From: Oscillospiraceae bacterium
Lineage (GTDB): Bacteria; Bacillota; Clostridia; Oscillospirales; Oscillospiraceae
Assembly (NCBI GenBank): GCA_902795345.1
Contig: CADBKO010000028.1
Coordinates: 1-64,000, forward strand
DNA length: 64,000 nt
Direction of reading: 5' to 3'
The notes under the pieces are model-generated. The model saw only the letters and a list, made by a program, of their open reading frames with translations, was not told the origin of the DNA and ran no database searches. The translations under genes were made by a program, and so were the position numbers. This document shows positions 18,152 through 26,657 of this stretch, in pieces. Positions within the stretch are counted from its first letter, which is position 1, and each line of letters opens with the position of its first letter.

Positions 18152-18333
18152 ACGCTTCCTTTCCGCCCGTTATTTGCAGGGAGATGCGCCGTGAAAAGCG
18201 CGTCTTCCTTTTCTTTTTCTGCTGTGTTCAAGGCGGCCGGCTGAAGGGGATAAAACGGCGGATCGCTCGGCGGAAATGTGAAAAACTATGAAATATGACG
18301 AAAATAAAATGGCCGAATTGTGCAGAATGACGG

Positions 18334-18361
18334 TTGACTTTTCCGAAAGCCAGAGTAAAAT
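18334..18361 (+). promoter_or_regulatory. Promoter of the DUF3870 operon
   Basis: TTGACT (18334-18339) and TAAAAT (18356-18361) are separated by 16 bp. The predicted start near 18368 would give a leader of about 140 nt ending at the DUF3870 start codon. Confidence 0.65.
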
Positions 18362-18364
18362 AAA

Positions 18365-18480
18365 GGGCGAAATTGAGATCGTTCCCCACGGAGCAATCGC
18401 CAAAAGCGAATTGCGGATCCGTCCGGAAGCCGGTAAAAGTTTGAACGGGCATCGCCCGGAATGGCTTTTGCCTTTTTTTT
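18365..18480 (+). promoter_or_regulatory. Structured leader with intrinsic terminator, candidate riboswitch
   Basis: The leader folds by eye into three parts. A short hairpin GGGCGA...TCG..CCC lies at 18365-18386. A long hairpin pairs ACGGA-GCAAT-CGC (18388-18400) with GCG-ATTGC-TCCGT (18406-18422). A terminator pairs GGTAAAAG (18432-18439) with CTTTTGCC (18465-18472) around an inner CGGGC/GCCCG stem and is followed by eight T. Only about 10 bp separate the T-run from the ribosome binding site region, so DUF3870 expression from the upstream promoter must pass this terminator. It does not match any riboswitch class I recognise. Confidence 0.55.
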
Positions 18481-18508
18481 CGCCATTCAAAGAGAGGGGA
18501 GGGAGACG

Positions 18509-18835
18509 ATGCGCGAACGGAATACGGTCCTGCTGTCGGGCTACGCCAAACTTCCGACAAACATAACCGCTGAAATGGTTTATGAAATGCTGGCAGTTGC
18601 GGTGCTGTTCGACAGACGAAGCGGCATCATCCTTGAAGCAGAGGCGTCCATGGTGACGAACATCGCCAGAAAGTTCATCGCCGGGCTGCTGGTCGGCTAC
18701 AACCTGAACGACGGGCCCGATGAACTGATGGAAGATTTCGAGACCTATTACCACGGCAACGCGAAACGCGCTCTGGAGACCGCGATCCGGATGATATTCA
18801 GCAAGTACCAGGAATACATCGCTGAGCAGCAATAA
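18509..18835 (+). CDS. DUF3870 domain protein
   Basis: A 108-residue protein of the uncharacterised DUF3870 family, recognised by LLSGYAKLPTNITAEMVYEM, the VTNIARKFIAGLLVGYNLND region and the AIRMIFSKYQEYI end. It is a small soluble protein, with no membrane segment. The ATG at 18509 follows GAGGGGAGGGAG. The gene opens an operon with two cytidylate-kinase-like proteins and a symporter fusion. Function unknown. Confidence 0.8.
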   Translation: MRERNTVLLSGYAKLPTNITAEMVYEMLAVAVLFDRRSGIILEAEASMVTNIARKFIAGLLVGYNLNDGPDELMEDFETYYHGNAKRALETAIRMIFSKYQEYIAEQQ

Positions 18836-18903
18836 ACAAAAACAATAAACAACCAACCGTTGTGCCCGGGGCGTCTGACAACAGACGCATCGACCGCGGC
18901 ATG

Positions 18904-18961
18904 AGCCGGTATATCAGAGAGAAGGGAGTCCCTTCCCATCCCCGATGTACCGGCTTTTTTT
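18904..18961 (+). terminator. Terminator/attenuator before the first cytidylate-kinase-like gene
   Basis: AGCCGGTA (18904-18911) pairs perfectly with TACCGGCT (18948-18955), followed by seven T; an inner AAGGG/CCCTT hairpin sits in the loop. A further hairpin GCGTCTG-ACAA-CAGACGC lies just upstream at 18871-18888. The ribosome binding site AAGGAGGG begins 7 bp after the T-run. No promoter fits between, so expression of the next gene needs read-through. That suggests regulated attenuation rather than a plain gene end. Confidence 0.65.
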
Positions 18962-18981
18962 GTGCTGAAGGAGGGAATGAA

Positions 18982-19629
18982 TTGAAGCTGGATAAGACCA
19001 AAATGTCCATCACGGTGGAAAGCGAGCTTTGCGCCGGCGGGGAGGAGGTGGCGGAGGCCCTGGCGGACATGCTGAAGCTGAAATGCCATTCCGATGAGAT
19101 CACCGGTATCGCATCCAAGCTGAGCGGCATTTCCCGGAAGCTGCTTCGCCGTTACGAGGCAAAGCGGGTGCGCCAGGCCTATGACCTCTCCGCGGAGAGC
19201 GAGGATGCCCTGCATATCCCGGCGGAGAAATACTTCCTCGCCGCGCAGGTGGCCGCCTGCCGCACGCTGGCGGACGAAGGCCCCTGCGTACTCCTGGACC
19301 ACCACTCCAATGCAGCCCTGGCGGATCGGGAGAACCATGTGGGCATTTTCATCCATGGGGACCGGGAGGACCGGCTGAACAATTATGCAAAGAAGCATCT
19401 GCAGACCCCCTACCGGGCCCGGCGGGACTTCAACCGGGAGGATCGGGAGCGTACAAGCTGCTTCCGGGCCCTTTCCCGGGACTGGGGCAAGGCTTCCAAC
19501 TATTGCCTGACGGTCAATTCCTCCCGCGCGTCTGCTCAGACCCTGGCGCAAAACATCGTGCGTTATCTGGAGACCGTCACCCAGGAGGAGCTTGTCCACC
19601 CTATCTCGGCGCAGGAGCGCAGCGCCTAA
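18982..19629 (+). CDS. Cytidylate-kinase-like protein, copy 1
   Basis: A 215-residue member of the cytidylate-kinase-like family. The start is TTG at 18982 behind AAGGAGGG, supported by alignment with copy 2 (M-K-L-D-K-T-K-M against M-K-L-N-K-N-T-M). The usual nucleotide loop of the family (GSGGREIA type) reads CAGGEEVA, and the usual VIVGRCAD-type motif reads VLLDHHSN, so classical kinase activity is doubtful. The WGKASNYCLTVNSS end keeps the family pattern. It shares AYDL, AAQ-AAC and GPCVLLD blocks with the other two copies in this operon. A nucleotide-sensing role is inference. Confidence 0.75.
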   Translation: MKLDKTKMSITVESELCAGGEEVAEALADMLKLKCHSDEITGIASKLSGISRKLLRRYEAKRVRQAYDLSAESEDALHIPAEKYFLAAQVAACRTLADEGPCVLLDHHSNAALADRENHVGIFIHGDREDRLNNYAKKHLQTPYRARRDFNREDRERTSCFRALSRDWGKASNYCLTVNSSRASAQTLAQNIVRYLETVTQEELVHPISAQERSA

Positions 19630-19748
19630 TAAAACGCGCCAAGATCATCAGCCTGGAGGAATACCGCAGGAACCTGCGATCCGGGCAGCAAGAACAGAAT
19701 AGATCCTGAAATCAACATATTACTTATAAGAAAGATGAGGAAACGACC

Positions 19749-20390
19749 ATGAAGCTGAACAAAAACACGATGCACATCACCATCGAGACCGAAGCCGGCA
19801 GCAACGGAGAGGCTGTCGCCCGCTCCCTGTCTGAAATGCTGAATATCCCCTGCTATGGGGAAGAGATCCTGGATAAAGCCGCGGAGCTCAGCGGGATCCC
19901 CGCTTCTCAGCTCCATCGCTATGACGGGCGCAGCGTCCGGGCCGCCTATGACCTGCTGGCCGACGACAAGACGCCCCTGAAAATGCGTCCTGCCTCCGAC
20001 TTCGTGGCCGCGCAGATCGCCGCCTGCCAGGCCCTGGCGGCTCAGGGCGCCTGCATCCTGGTGGACCGTCATTCCGGCCAGGCCCTGGAGGGCAGCGCGG
20101 ATCATGTCCGCATCTTCATCCACGCCGGTTTTGACGACCGTGCCGCGAACCTGGCCGCCAAGGAAGGAAAGACCGTCGAGGAAGCGAAGCACATGCTGAA
20201 GAAGCTGGATCGCAGCTACCGCAGCTATTACCGCGGCAGCGACCGGGGCTGGGGCGAAGCGGATCGTTACGATCTGAGCCTCAATGCCTCCGACGCGGAT
20301 GTGAACGCGCTGACGGCCAATGTGATGGAGTTCCTTTCCGCCATGTGCGGCGAAATCAAGCAGAACGTGGGGCAGCGCAAGGCAGTCTGA
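19749..20390 (+). CDS. Cytidylate-kinase-like protein, copy 2
   Basis: A 213-residue paralogue of the previous protein and of the C-terminal domain of the following symporter. The nucleotide-loop region reads GSNGEAVA. The GACILVDRHSG segment replaces the usual glycine-arginine motif. The lid/acceptor region LDRSYRSYYRGSDRGWGEAD and YDLSLNAS match the family well, making this the least divergent copy. The ATG at 19749 follows ATGAGGAAACGACC. It lies 119 bp after copy 1 with no terminator between, so they are probably co-transcribed. Confidence 0.8.
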   Translation: MKLNKNTMHITIETEAGSNGEAVARSLSEMLNIPCYGEEILDKAAELSGIPASQLHRYDGRSVRAAYDLLADDKTPLKMRPASDFVAAQIAACQALAAQGACILVDRHSGQALEGSADHVRIFIHAGFDDRAANLAAKEGKTVEEAKHMLKKLDRSYRSYYRGSDRGWGEADRYDLSLNASDADVNALTANVMEFLSAMCGEIKQNVGQRKAV

Positions 20391-20409
20391 CAGGCAGAAA
20401 AGCTGCGGA

Positions 20410-20433
20410 CCGGGGAGCGTGACCGCTCCCCGG
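20410..20433 (+). other. Strong intergenic hairpin without T-run
   Basis: CCGGGGAGCG-TGAC-CGCTCCCCGG is a perfect 10-bp stem between copy 2 and the symporter gene. There is no T-tract, so it is more likely an mRNA-stabilising or processing element than a terminator. Confidence 0.5.
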
Positions 20434-20461
20434 AAGCATCAAGAAATGGGATGATAACATC

Positions 20462-22495
20462 ATGAATCTCAATACAGCCCAGGCCATCGGCCTGCTGATC
20501 AGCATACTGGGCATCGCGGTCCTCGCCATCGTCACGGGGATGCGCAAGCAAGCAAAGGGAAGCGGAAACTCCGCACCCGTCGTCGCCGGCCTCATCATGG
20601 GGACGCTGGTGGGCGGCTCCTCCACTGTGGGAACGGCGCAGCTTGCCTATAACTACGGCTTGTCCGCCTGGTGGTTCACCCTGGGCGGGGGCCTTGCCTG
20701 CCTCGTGCTGGCGCTGCTGTTCGCAGGCCCCTGGCGGCACACCGGGGCGATGACGCTCATCGCCATCATCAGCAAGGAATTCGGGCCCCGCGTCGGCCTC
20801 ACGGCCTCCCTCCTCAGCAGCGTGGGTACGTTTATCAATATCATTTCGCAGCTCATTGCCGGAACGGCGGTCATCGCCGTGGTGGCGCCCAGCCTGGGCC
20901 TGCTCCCGGCCCTGCTGATCACGGCGGCCTTTATGGCGCTCTATGTCATCGGCGGCGGCATCCGCGGCGCAGGCATGGTGGGGATCCTGAAGCTGGCGCT
21001 GCTGTATGTTTCCATGATCTGCTGCGGCATCCTCGCGCTGCATCTCAGCGGCGGCTTTTCCGGCTTCACCGCCATGGTGCAGGGGATCGAGAATCCGGAA
21101 GGCGTCCATTTCGGAAGCCTCTTCGCCCGGGGCCTGGGCAAGGATGGCGGCGCGTGCCTCTCCCTGATCCTGGGCGTGCTGACCACCCAGACCTATGCAC
21201 AGGCGGTCATGTCCGCCCGGACTGACCGGCAGGCGCGCATCGGCGCCCTGGTCAGCGCCGTGATGATTCCGCCCATCGGCGCGGGCGGCATCCTGGTGGG
21301 CCTTTTCATGCGCGCCCATTTCCCCGGCCTGGCGGCCAAGACAGCTCTGACCGCCTTTGCGACGGAGTATCTGCCCCCGCTGCTCAGCGGCGTTCTCCTC
21401 GGGACCCTGTTCATCGCCGTCGTCGGCACCGGCGCGGGCCTGGCCATGGGCATCTCCACCATCATCCGCCGGGACATCATCCAGCGCTTTTCCGACCGCA
21501 TCGCCGATCCCAGGGTCAATGAGGTCCTTTCCAAGCTGGTGATCCTGCTGGTGCTGGGCCTGGGCGTGGTCCTCTCCTGCGGCTCCCTGGGGGATACGAT
21601 CCTCTCCTTCGCCTTCATGTCCATGGGCCTGCGGGGCGCGGTAGTCTTTATCCCCATGCTGTGCGCCCTGTGGCTGCCGGGGCGGGTGAACCGGAATTTT
21701 GCGATGGCTGCCGTGATCGCGGGCCCCGCAGCGGTGCTGCTTTTCGGCACGAAGCTGAGCCTGCCCGGCGGTATCGACCCGCTGTTCGCCGGTGTCGCGG
21801 CTGCGGCGCTGCTGTGCGTCGCCGGGGCAGTGGTGGGCAACCGCCGGAAAGAGATCCACGTGGAGCACGACCTGCCGAAGAGCGGGGAAGTGCGCGTGAT
21901 CTCCGTGGAAAGCGAGCTCTATGCCCAGGGCAAAGCTCTGGCGTCGGCCCTTGGGGAAATGCTGGGCGTTCCCTGCTATGATGAAGCGATCCTCAGTACT
22001 GCATCGGAGCTGAGCCATATCCCGGAGCAGGTCCTTCGCCGGTATGACGGGAAAAGCGTATTCGCCGCCTACGACCTCGCCGCGAGGGATACTTCCTCCA
22101 TGCGTCTGCCCACCACCGGCGAGATGATCTCCGCGCAGTCCGCCGCCTGCAGCGAGCTGGCAAAGAAGGGCCCCTGCGTACTAGTGGACCATTTCTGCTC
22201 CGTCGGGGCTAAGGAGACGCCCAGCGTGTCCGTATTCGTCCATGCCGATTTTGAGACCCGCGCCGATCGTCTGTCCAAGGAAAAGGGGATCGGCCCCGCC
22301 GCGGCGCGGCGGCAGCTCCGGCGGCTGGACCGGGCCCGCAGCAGGTATTATCGGATCGGAAACCGGAAATGGGGTCAGGCAAAAGCCTATACCCTCACGG
22401 TGGATGCCAGCTCCACGGAGCCGGAAGTCCTCGCGGAGGGCATCGCCCAGTGGCTCACCGGCCGGGAGGCGGAGAAGAACCGCCGCGCGGGCTGA
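20462..22495 (+). CDS. Sodium:solute symporter fused to a cytidylate-kinase-like domain
   Basis: The 677-residue protein has about 13 predicted membrane helices in residues 1-460 with the sodium:solute symporter pattern (MGTLVGGSSTVGTAQLAYNY). A basic linker (VVGNRRKEIHVEHD) leads to a soluble cytidylate-kinase-like domain at about 477-677. That domain has YAQGKALA at the nucleotide loop, RRYDGKSVFAAYDLAAR, GPCVLVDHFCS and RRLDRARSRYYRIGNRKWGQ, paralogous to the two upstream genes. A transporter with a tethered nucleotide-binding-like domain suggests gating or sensing by a nucleotide. The transported solute is unknown. The start ATG at 20462 has only a weak ribosome binding site. Confidence 0.82.
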   Translation: MNLNTAQAIGLLISILGIAVLAIVTGMRKQAKGSGNSAPVVAGLIMGTLVGGSSTVGTAQLAYNYGLSAWWFTLGGGLACLVLALLFAGPWRHTGAMTLIAIISKEFGPRVGLTASLLSSVGTFINIISQLIAGTAVIAVVAPSLGLLPALLITAAFMALYVIGGGIRGAGMVGILKLALLYVSMICCGILALHLSGGFSGFTAMVQGIENPEGVHFGSLFARGLGKDGGACLSLILGVLTTQTYAQAVMSARTDRQARIGALVSAVMIPPIGAGGILVGLFMRAHFPGLAAKTALTAFATEYLPPLLSGVLLGTLFIAVVGTGAGLAMGISTIIRRDIIQRFSDRIADPRVNEVLSKLVILLVLGLGVVLSCGSLGDTILSFAFMSMGLRGAVVFIPMLCALWLPGRVNRNFAMAAVIAGPAAVLLFGTKLSLPGGIDPLFAGVAAAALLCVAGAVVGNRRKEIHVEHDLPKSGEVRVISVESELYAQGKALASALGEMLGVPCYDEAILSTASELSHIPEQVLRRYDGKSVFAAYDLAARDTSSMRLPTTGEMISAQSAACSELAKKGPCVLVDHFCSVGAKETPSVSVFVHADFETRADRLSKEKGIGPAAARRQLRRLDRARSRYYRIGNRKWGQAKAYTLTVDASSTEPEVLAEGIAQWLTGREAEKNRRAG

Positions 22496-22524
22496 GAAGG
22501 CTGCCCGATGAAAACATAGTTAAC

Positions 22525-22558
22525 AGGGGCTGCAGCGGAATGAACCGCAGCAGCCCCT
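22525..22558. terminator. Terminator between converging operons
   Basis: AGGGGCTGC-AGCGG pairs with CCGC-AGCAGCCCCT. The plus-side tail is TGCTTCTCTT. It lies between the symporter gene and the end of carB-dapF. Confidence 0.65.
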
Positions 22559-22622
22559 GCTTCTCTTGGATCGGATCGCTTGCCCTTTTGCGGGGCGGCG
22601 AAGCGTGTTTTATGCCGGAGAC

Positions 22623-25600
22623 TCAGTATTCAAATTCGCCTTCAAAGACCTCCACGGCGCTGCCGGCGAGGAGGATGCGCTCCCCGTCGTAATTCACCGT
22701 CAGGTCGCCGCCCAGCACCTTCACCGTCACGTCGGCGCCCTTGGGGCAGAACCCCTTTTCCACGGCGGCCACCACTGCCGCGCAGGCGCCGGTGCCGCAG
22801 GCCAGCGTTTCGCCGCTGCCCCGCTCCCACACCCGCATCCGCAGGGTGGTGGGGGTGACGACCCGGACGAACTCCGTGTTGATCCGCTCCGGGAACAGGG
22901 GATCATGCTCGAATTTCGGGCCGATCTGCGGCAGGTCCAGGCCGTCGATGCCGTCGCAGAAGACCACGCAATGGGGGTTGCCCACACTCACGCAGGTGAC
23001 CTTGTATTCCTGCCCGGCCACGGTCATGGGCCAGTCCACCATCTTCTCGGCGCTGGCGGCGGCGGGTATCTTCTCGGGCCGCAGCTCCGCCCTGCCCATG
23101 TCCACGGAAACGCTGCTGACCTTCCCGTCCCGCAGGAAGAGCCGCATGGGGTAAATGCCGCTTTCCGTCTCGATGCGCAGGTATTCGCTGCGGACATAGC
23201 CCTTGTCGTAGAGGTATTTCGCCACGCAGCGGATGTTGTTGCCTGCCATCCGGCCCTCGCTGCCGTCCCGATTGAAGGAGTGCATCTTCGCGTCGGCCTT
23301 GTAGGAGCGCTCGATGAGCACGATGCTGTCGGAGCCGATGCCGTAGTGGGGGGCGCAGAGGCTGACGCAGAGGGATTCCGGACAGGTGATGGAGGCGTCG
23401 AAGTTCTCGATAAAGATGCCGTCGTTGCCGCAGGACTGCATTTTGGCAAAGCGGACCTTCTGCTTCCAGGGGCGCATGGCGTTGATGTCCACCAGCTCCG
23501 TGTTGTCCGGGCGGAAGCGGCTCTCGATGATCTCCGCCAGGGCATTGGCCGTGTCGGTGCTGGTGAGGCAGGGGATACCCAGCTGCATGGCCCGCCGGTG
23601 GAGGGCGATGAAGTCCCCCATGGTGGCGTCCTTCACCGCGCCGGTGTAGATGATATAGCTGAGGTGGCCGCTCTCCATGAGGGCCATGATCTCCCCGCTC
23701 TCCGTGGCGTTGGGCAGGCTTTCCACGGGGATGCCCATGCGCCCGATGGCCTCCGCCGTCCCGACGGTGGCATAGAGCTTGATGCCCAGGTCATAGAAGC
23801 GCTTGGCCAGAGCGGTGATGTCCGGGTAGTCGGCGTCCTCCACGCTGAGGAGCACCCCGGCGTCGCTGTTGTCCGCAGGCAGCTTGAAGCCCGCCGCCGT
23901 CAGGCCCTTGTAAAGGGCCTCCGCCTTGGTCTTGCCGATGCCCAGCACTTCGCCGGTGGATTTCATCTCCGGGCCAAGGATGGAGTTTGCGTCGCTGAGC
24001 TTCTCGAAGGAGAAGACCGGCACCTTCACCGCGCAGTAGGGCGGCGTGCGGTACAGCCCCGTGCCGCAGCCCAGGTCCGCCAGGTTCGCCCCCAGCATGA
24101 CCCGGGCGGCCAGGTCCACCATGGGCACTCCGGTCACCTTGGAGATATAAGGCACCGTCCGGGAGGCCCGGGGGTTCACCTCAATGACATAGAGCTCGTT
24201 TTCGTAAATGAGGTACTGGATGTTCACCAGGCCCCGGGTGCCCAGGGCCAGGGCCAGCTTTTCCGAACAGTCGCAGATCTTCTGGAGGAAGCGGTCCGTC
24301 AGGTTGTAGGGGGGATAGACGGCGATGGAGTCGCCGGAGTGGATGCCCGCCCGCTCGATATGCTCCATGACGCCGGGGATCAGCACGTCCTTCCCGTCGG
24401 AGATCACGTCCACCTCCAGCTCGATGCCGGGCATATACTTGTCCACCAGCACCGGGTTTTCCACGCCCCCGGCCAGGATGGTCTCCATATACTGCCGGGT
24501 GTGCGCCTCCGTGCGGGAGATGGTCATGTTCTGGCCGCCGATGACGTAGGAAGGCCGCAGCAGCACGGGATAACCCAGGTCGCGCCCCGCCTGCACCGCC
24601 TCCTCGATGGTGTTCACGCCCCGGCCGCTGGGCCGCCGGATGTGGAACTGCTCCAGCAGGGCGTCGAACCGGGCCCGGTCCTCGGCGATGTCGATGCTCT
24701 CGGCGCTGGTGCCCAGGATGGGGATGCCCGCCTTATCCAGGAAAGCGGTGAGCTTGATGGCCGTCTGGCCGCCGAAGGCCACCACCACCCCCACGGGCTT
24801 CTCCACCCGGATGATGCCCATGACGTCCTCCGGCGTCAAGGGCTCGAAGTAGAGCCGGTCCGCCGTGTCGTAGTCCGTGGATACGGTCTCCGGGTTGTTG
24901 TTCACGATCACCACGTCGTAGCCCATTTCCCGCAGGGTCCAGACGCAGTGGACGGAGGAGTAGTCGAATTCGATGCCCTGGCCGATGCGGATGGGGCCGG
25001 AGCCCAGCACCATCACCACCGGCTTCCCGTCCCGGGGAAAGCTGCGGGCTTCGCAGTCGCCGTCCGCCTCGGAATAGAAATAGGGCTTGTCGGTGCCGAA
25101 TACAGAGGCGCAGGTCTTGACGATCTGATAGGTGAGCTTGCTTTCCGGCAGCTCCTTCGCGCCGCTGAGACGGCGGATGGCAGAGTCCGGGTAGCCCAGC
25201 TCCTTGGCCTTTTTGTAGAGCGCGGGGGTGAGGCCGGAGGCCAGCTCCGCCTCCAGGTCCACCAGGTTTTGCAGCTTTTTCAGGAAATAGGGGTCGATCA
25301 TGGTGATGCGGTAGATCTCCTCTATGGAGACGCCGCTTTTCAGAGCTTCAAAGACGGTGAAGATCCGCCGGTCGTCCTGATCCGCCAGCCGCTCCATGAC
25401 GCTGCGGCTGTCCAGGGGCGGGGCGTTGAGGGTGTCCAGGCCGATCTCCGCACCCCGCACCGCCTTCATCATGGCGGCCTCAAAGGTGGGGGCGATGGAC
25501 ATGACTTCGCCGGTGGCCTTCATCTGGGTGCCCAGCTTCCGGCTGGAGCCGGAGAACTTGTCGAAGGGCCACTTGGGGAATTTCACCACGATGTAGTGCA

Positions 25601-26648
25601 CGTCGGGCTCGAAGCCCTGGAGGGAAGCGCCGGTCTCCTCGTTTTTGATCTCCGAAAGCAGGTAGCCCAGGGCCATCTTGGTGGTGATCTTGGCGATGGG
25701 GTAGCCCGTGGCCTTGCTGGCGAGAGCCGAGGAGCGGGAGACGCGGGGGTTGACTTCGATGACGGCGTATTCGCTGCCGTCGGGCTTCAGGGAAAACTGG
25801 CAGTTGCAGCCGCCGATGATGCCGATGGCCGCCACGATGTCCAGGGCCGCCTGGCGCAGCATATCGAATTCCCGCTGGGTGAGGGTCAGGGCTGGGGCCG
25901 CCACGATGCTGTCCCCGGTGTGGACGCCCACGGGGTCCACGTTCTCCATGCTGCAAACGCTGACGGCGTTGCCCTCCCGGTCCCGCATGGTCTCAAATTC
26001 GATCTCCTTCCAGCCGGAGATGCACTTTTCCACCAGGATCTGGGTGATGGGGGAGAGGTCCAGGCCGGTGCGGGCGATGGTGCGCAGCTCCTCCTCGTCC
26101 GCCGCGATGCCGCCGCCGGTGCCCCCCAGGGTGAAGGCGGGGCGGACGATGACGGGGTAGCCGATCTCTCCTGCGACGCGCAGGGCCGTTTCCAGGTCGC
26201 AGGCGATGTCGGAGGGGACCACCGGCTGGCCGATGGCCTTCATGGTGTCCCGGAACAGTTCCCGGTCCTCCGCCTTGTCGATGCCTTCGATATCGGTGCC
26301 CAGGAGCCGGACCCCCAGCTCGTCCAGCACTCCATCCCGCTTGAGCTGCATGGCCAGGGTGAGGCCCGTCTGGCCCCCCAGGCCCGCCAGCAGCCCGTCG
26401 GGCTTCTCCTTCTCCAGGATGCGCCGAAGGGTCTCCTCGTTCAGGGGCTCCAGATAGATCTCGTCGGCCATGGCCTTGTCGGTCATGATGGTGGCGGGAT
26501 TGGAGTTGACCAGAACGGTGTTGATCCCCTCCTGCCGCAGCACCCGGCAGGCCTGGGTGCCCGCATAGTCGAATTCGGCGGCCTGCCCGATCACGATGGG
26601 GCCGGAGCCGATCACCAGTACCTTGCGTATGCTTTCATCTTTGGGCAT
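22623..26648 (-). CDS. carB: Carbamoyl-phosphate synthase large subunit fused to diaminopimelate epimerase
   Basis: One 1341-residue frame carries two enzymes. Residues 1 to about 1060 are CarB: two ATP-grasp halves (VLVIGSGPIVIGQAAEFDYA and VMVLGSGPIRIGQGIEFDYS) and the C-terminal MGS-like allosteric domain. Residues about 1064-1341 are DapF: MQSCGNDGIFIENF, the catalytic cysteines in AGNNIRCVAKY (near 1141) and LACGTGACAAV (near 1284), and SVGNPHCVVF. CarB makes carbamoyl phosphate for arginine and pyrimidines; DapF interconverts LL- and meso-diaminopimelate. The ATG at 26648 follows GGGAGGAATACTT. The gene follows argF, and carA is not in the window. No stop or frameshift separates the halves. 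Confidence 0.93.
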   Translation of the reverse strand: MPKDESIRKVLVIGSGPIVIGQAAEFDYAGTQACRVLRQEGINTVLVNSNPATIMTDKAMADEIYLEPLNEETLRRILEKEKPDGLLAGLGGQTGLTLAMQLKRDGVLDELGVRLLGTDIEGIDKAEDRELFRDTMKAIGQPVVPSDIACDLETALRVAGEIGYPVIVRPAFTLGGTGGGIAADEEELRTIARTGLDLSPITQILVEKCISGWKEIEFETMRDREGNAVSVCSMENVDPVGVHTGDSIVAAPALTLTQREFDMLRQAALDIVAAIGIIGGCNCQFSLKPDGSEYAVIEVNPRVSRSSALASKATGYPIAKITTKMALGYLLSEIKNEETGASLQGFEPDVHYIVVKFPKWPFDKFSGSSRKLGTQMKATGEVMSIAPTFEAAMMKAVRGAEIGLDTLNAPPLDSRSVMERLADQDDRRIFTVFEALKSGVSIEEIYRITMIDPYFLKKLQNLVDLEAELASGLTPALYKKAKELGYPDSAIRRLSGAKELPESKLTYQIVKTCASVFGTDKPYFYSEADGDCEARSFPRDGKPVVMVLGSGPIRIGQGIEFDYSSVHCVWTLREMGYDVVIVNNNPETVSTDYDTADRLYFEPLTPEDVMGIIRVEKPVGVVVAFGGQTAIKLTAFLDKAGIPILGTSAESIDIAEDRARFDALLEQFHIRRPSGRGVNTIEEAVQAGRDLGYPVLLRPSYVIGGQNMTISRTEAHTRQYMETILAGGVENPVLVDKYMPGIELEVDVISDGKDVLIPGVMEHIERAGIHSGDSIAVYPPYNLTDRFLQKICDCSEKLALALGTRGLVNIQYLIYENELYVIEVNPRASRTVPYISKVTGVPMVDLAARVMLGANLADLGCGTGLYRTPPYCAVKVPVFSFEKLSDANSILGPEMKSTGEVLGIGKTKAEALYKGLTAAGFKLPADNSDAGVLLSVEDADYPDITALAKRFYDLGIKLYATVGTAEAIGRMGIPVESLPNATESGEIMALMESGHLSYIIYTGAVKDATMGDFIALHRRAMQLGIPCLTSTDTANALAEIIESRFRPDNTELVDINAMRPWKQKVRFAKMQSCGNDGIFIENFDASITCPESLCVSLCAPHYGIGSDSIVLIERSYKADAKMHSFNRDGSEGRMAGNNIRCVAKYLYDKGYVRSEYLRIETESGIYPMRLFLRDGKVSSVSVDMGRAELRPEKIPAAASAEKMVDWPMTVAGQEYKVTCVSVGNPHCVVFCDGIDGLDLPQIGPKFEHDPLFPERINTEFVRVVTPTTLRMRVWERGSGETLACGTGACAAVVAAVEKGFCPKGADVTVKVLGGDLTVNYDGERILLAGSAVEVFEGEFEY

Positions 26649-26657
26649 AAGTATTCC

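Noticed and set aside
19630-19709. Possible small gene encoding KIISLEEYRRNLRS
   Set aside because: The segment after copy 1 of the kinase-like gene has a plausible peptide but no start codon or ribosome binding site of its own; it could be a decayed 3' extension.
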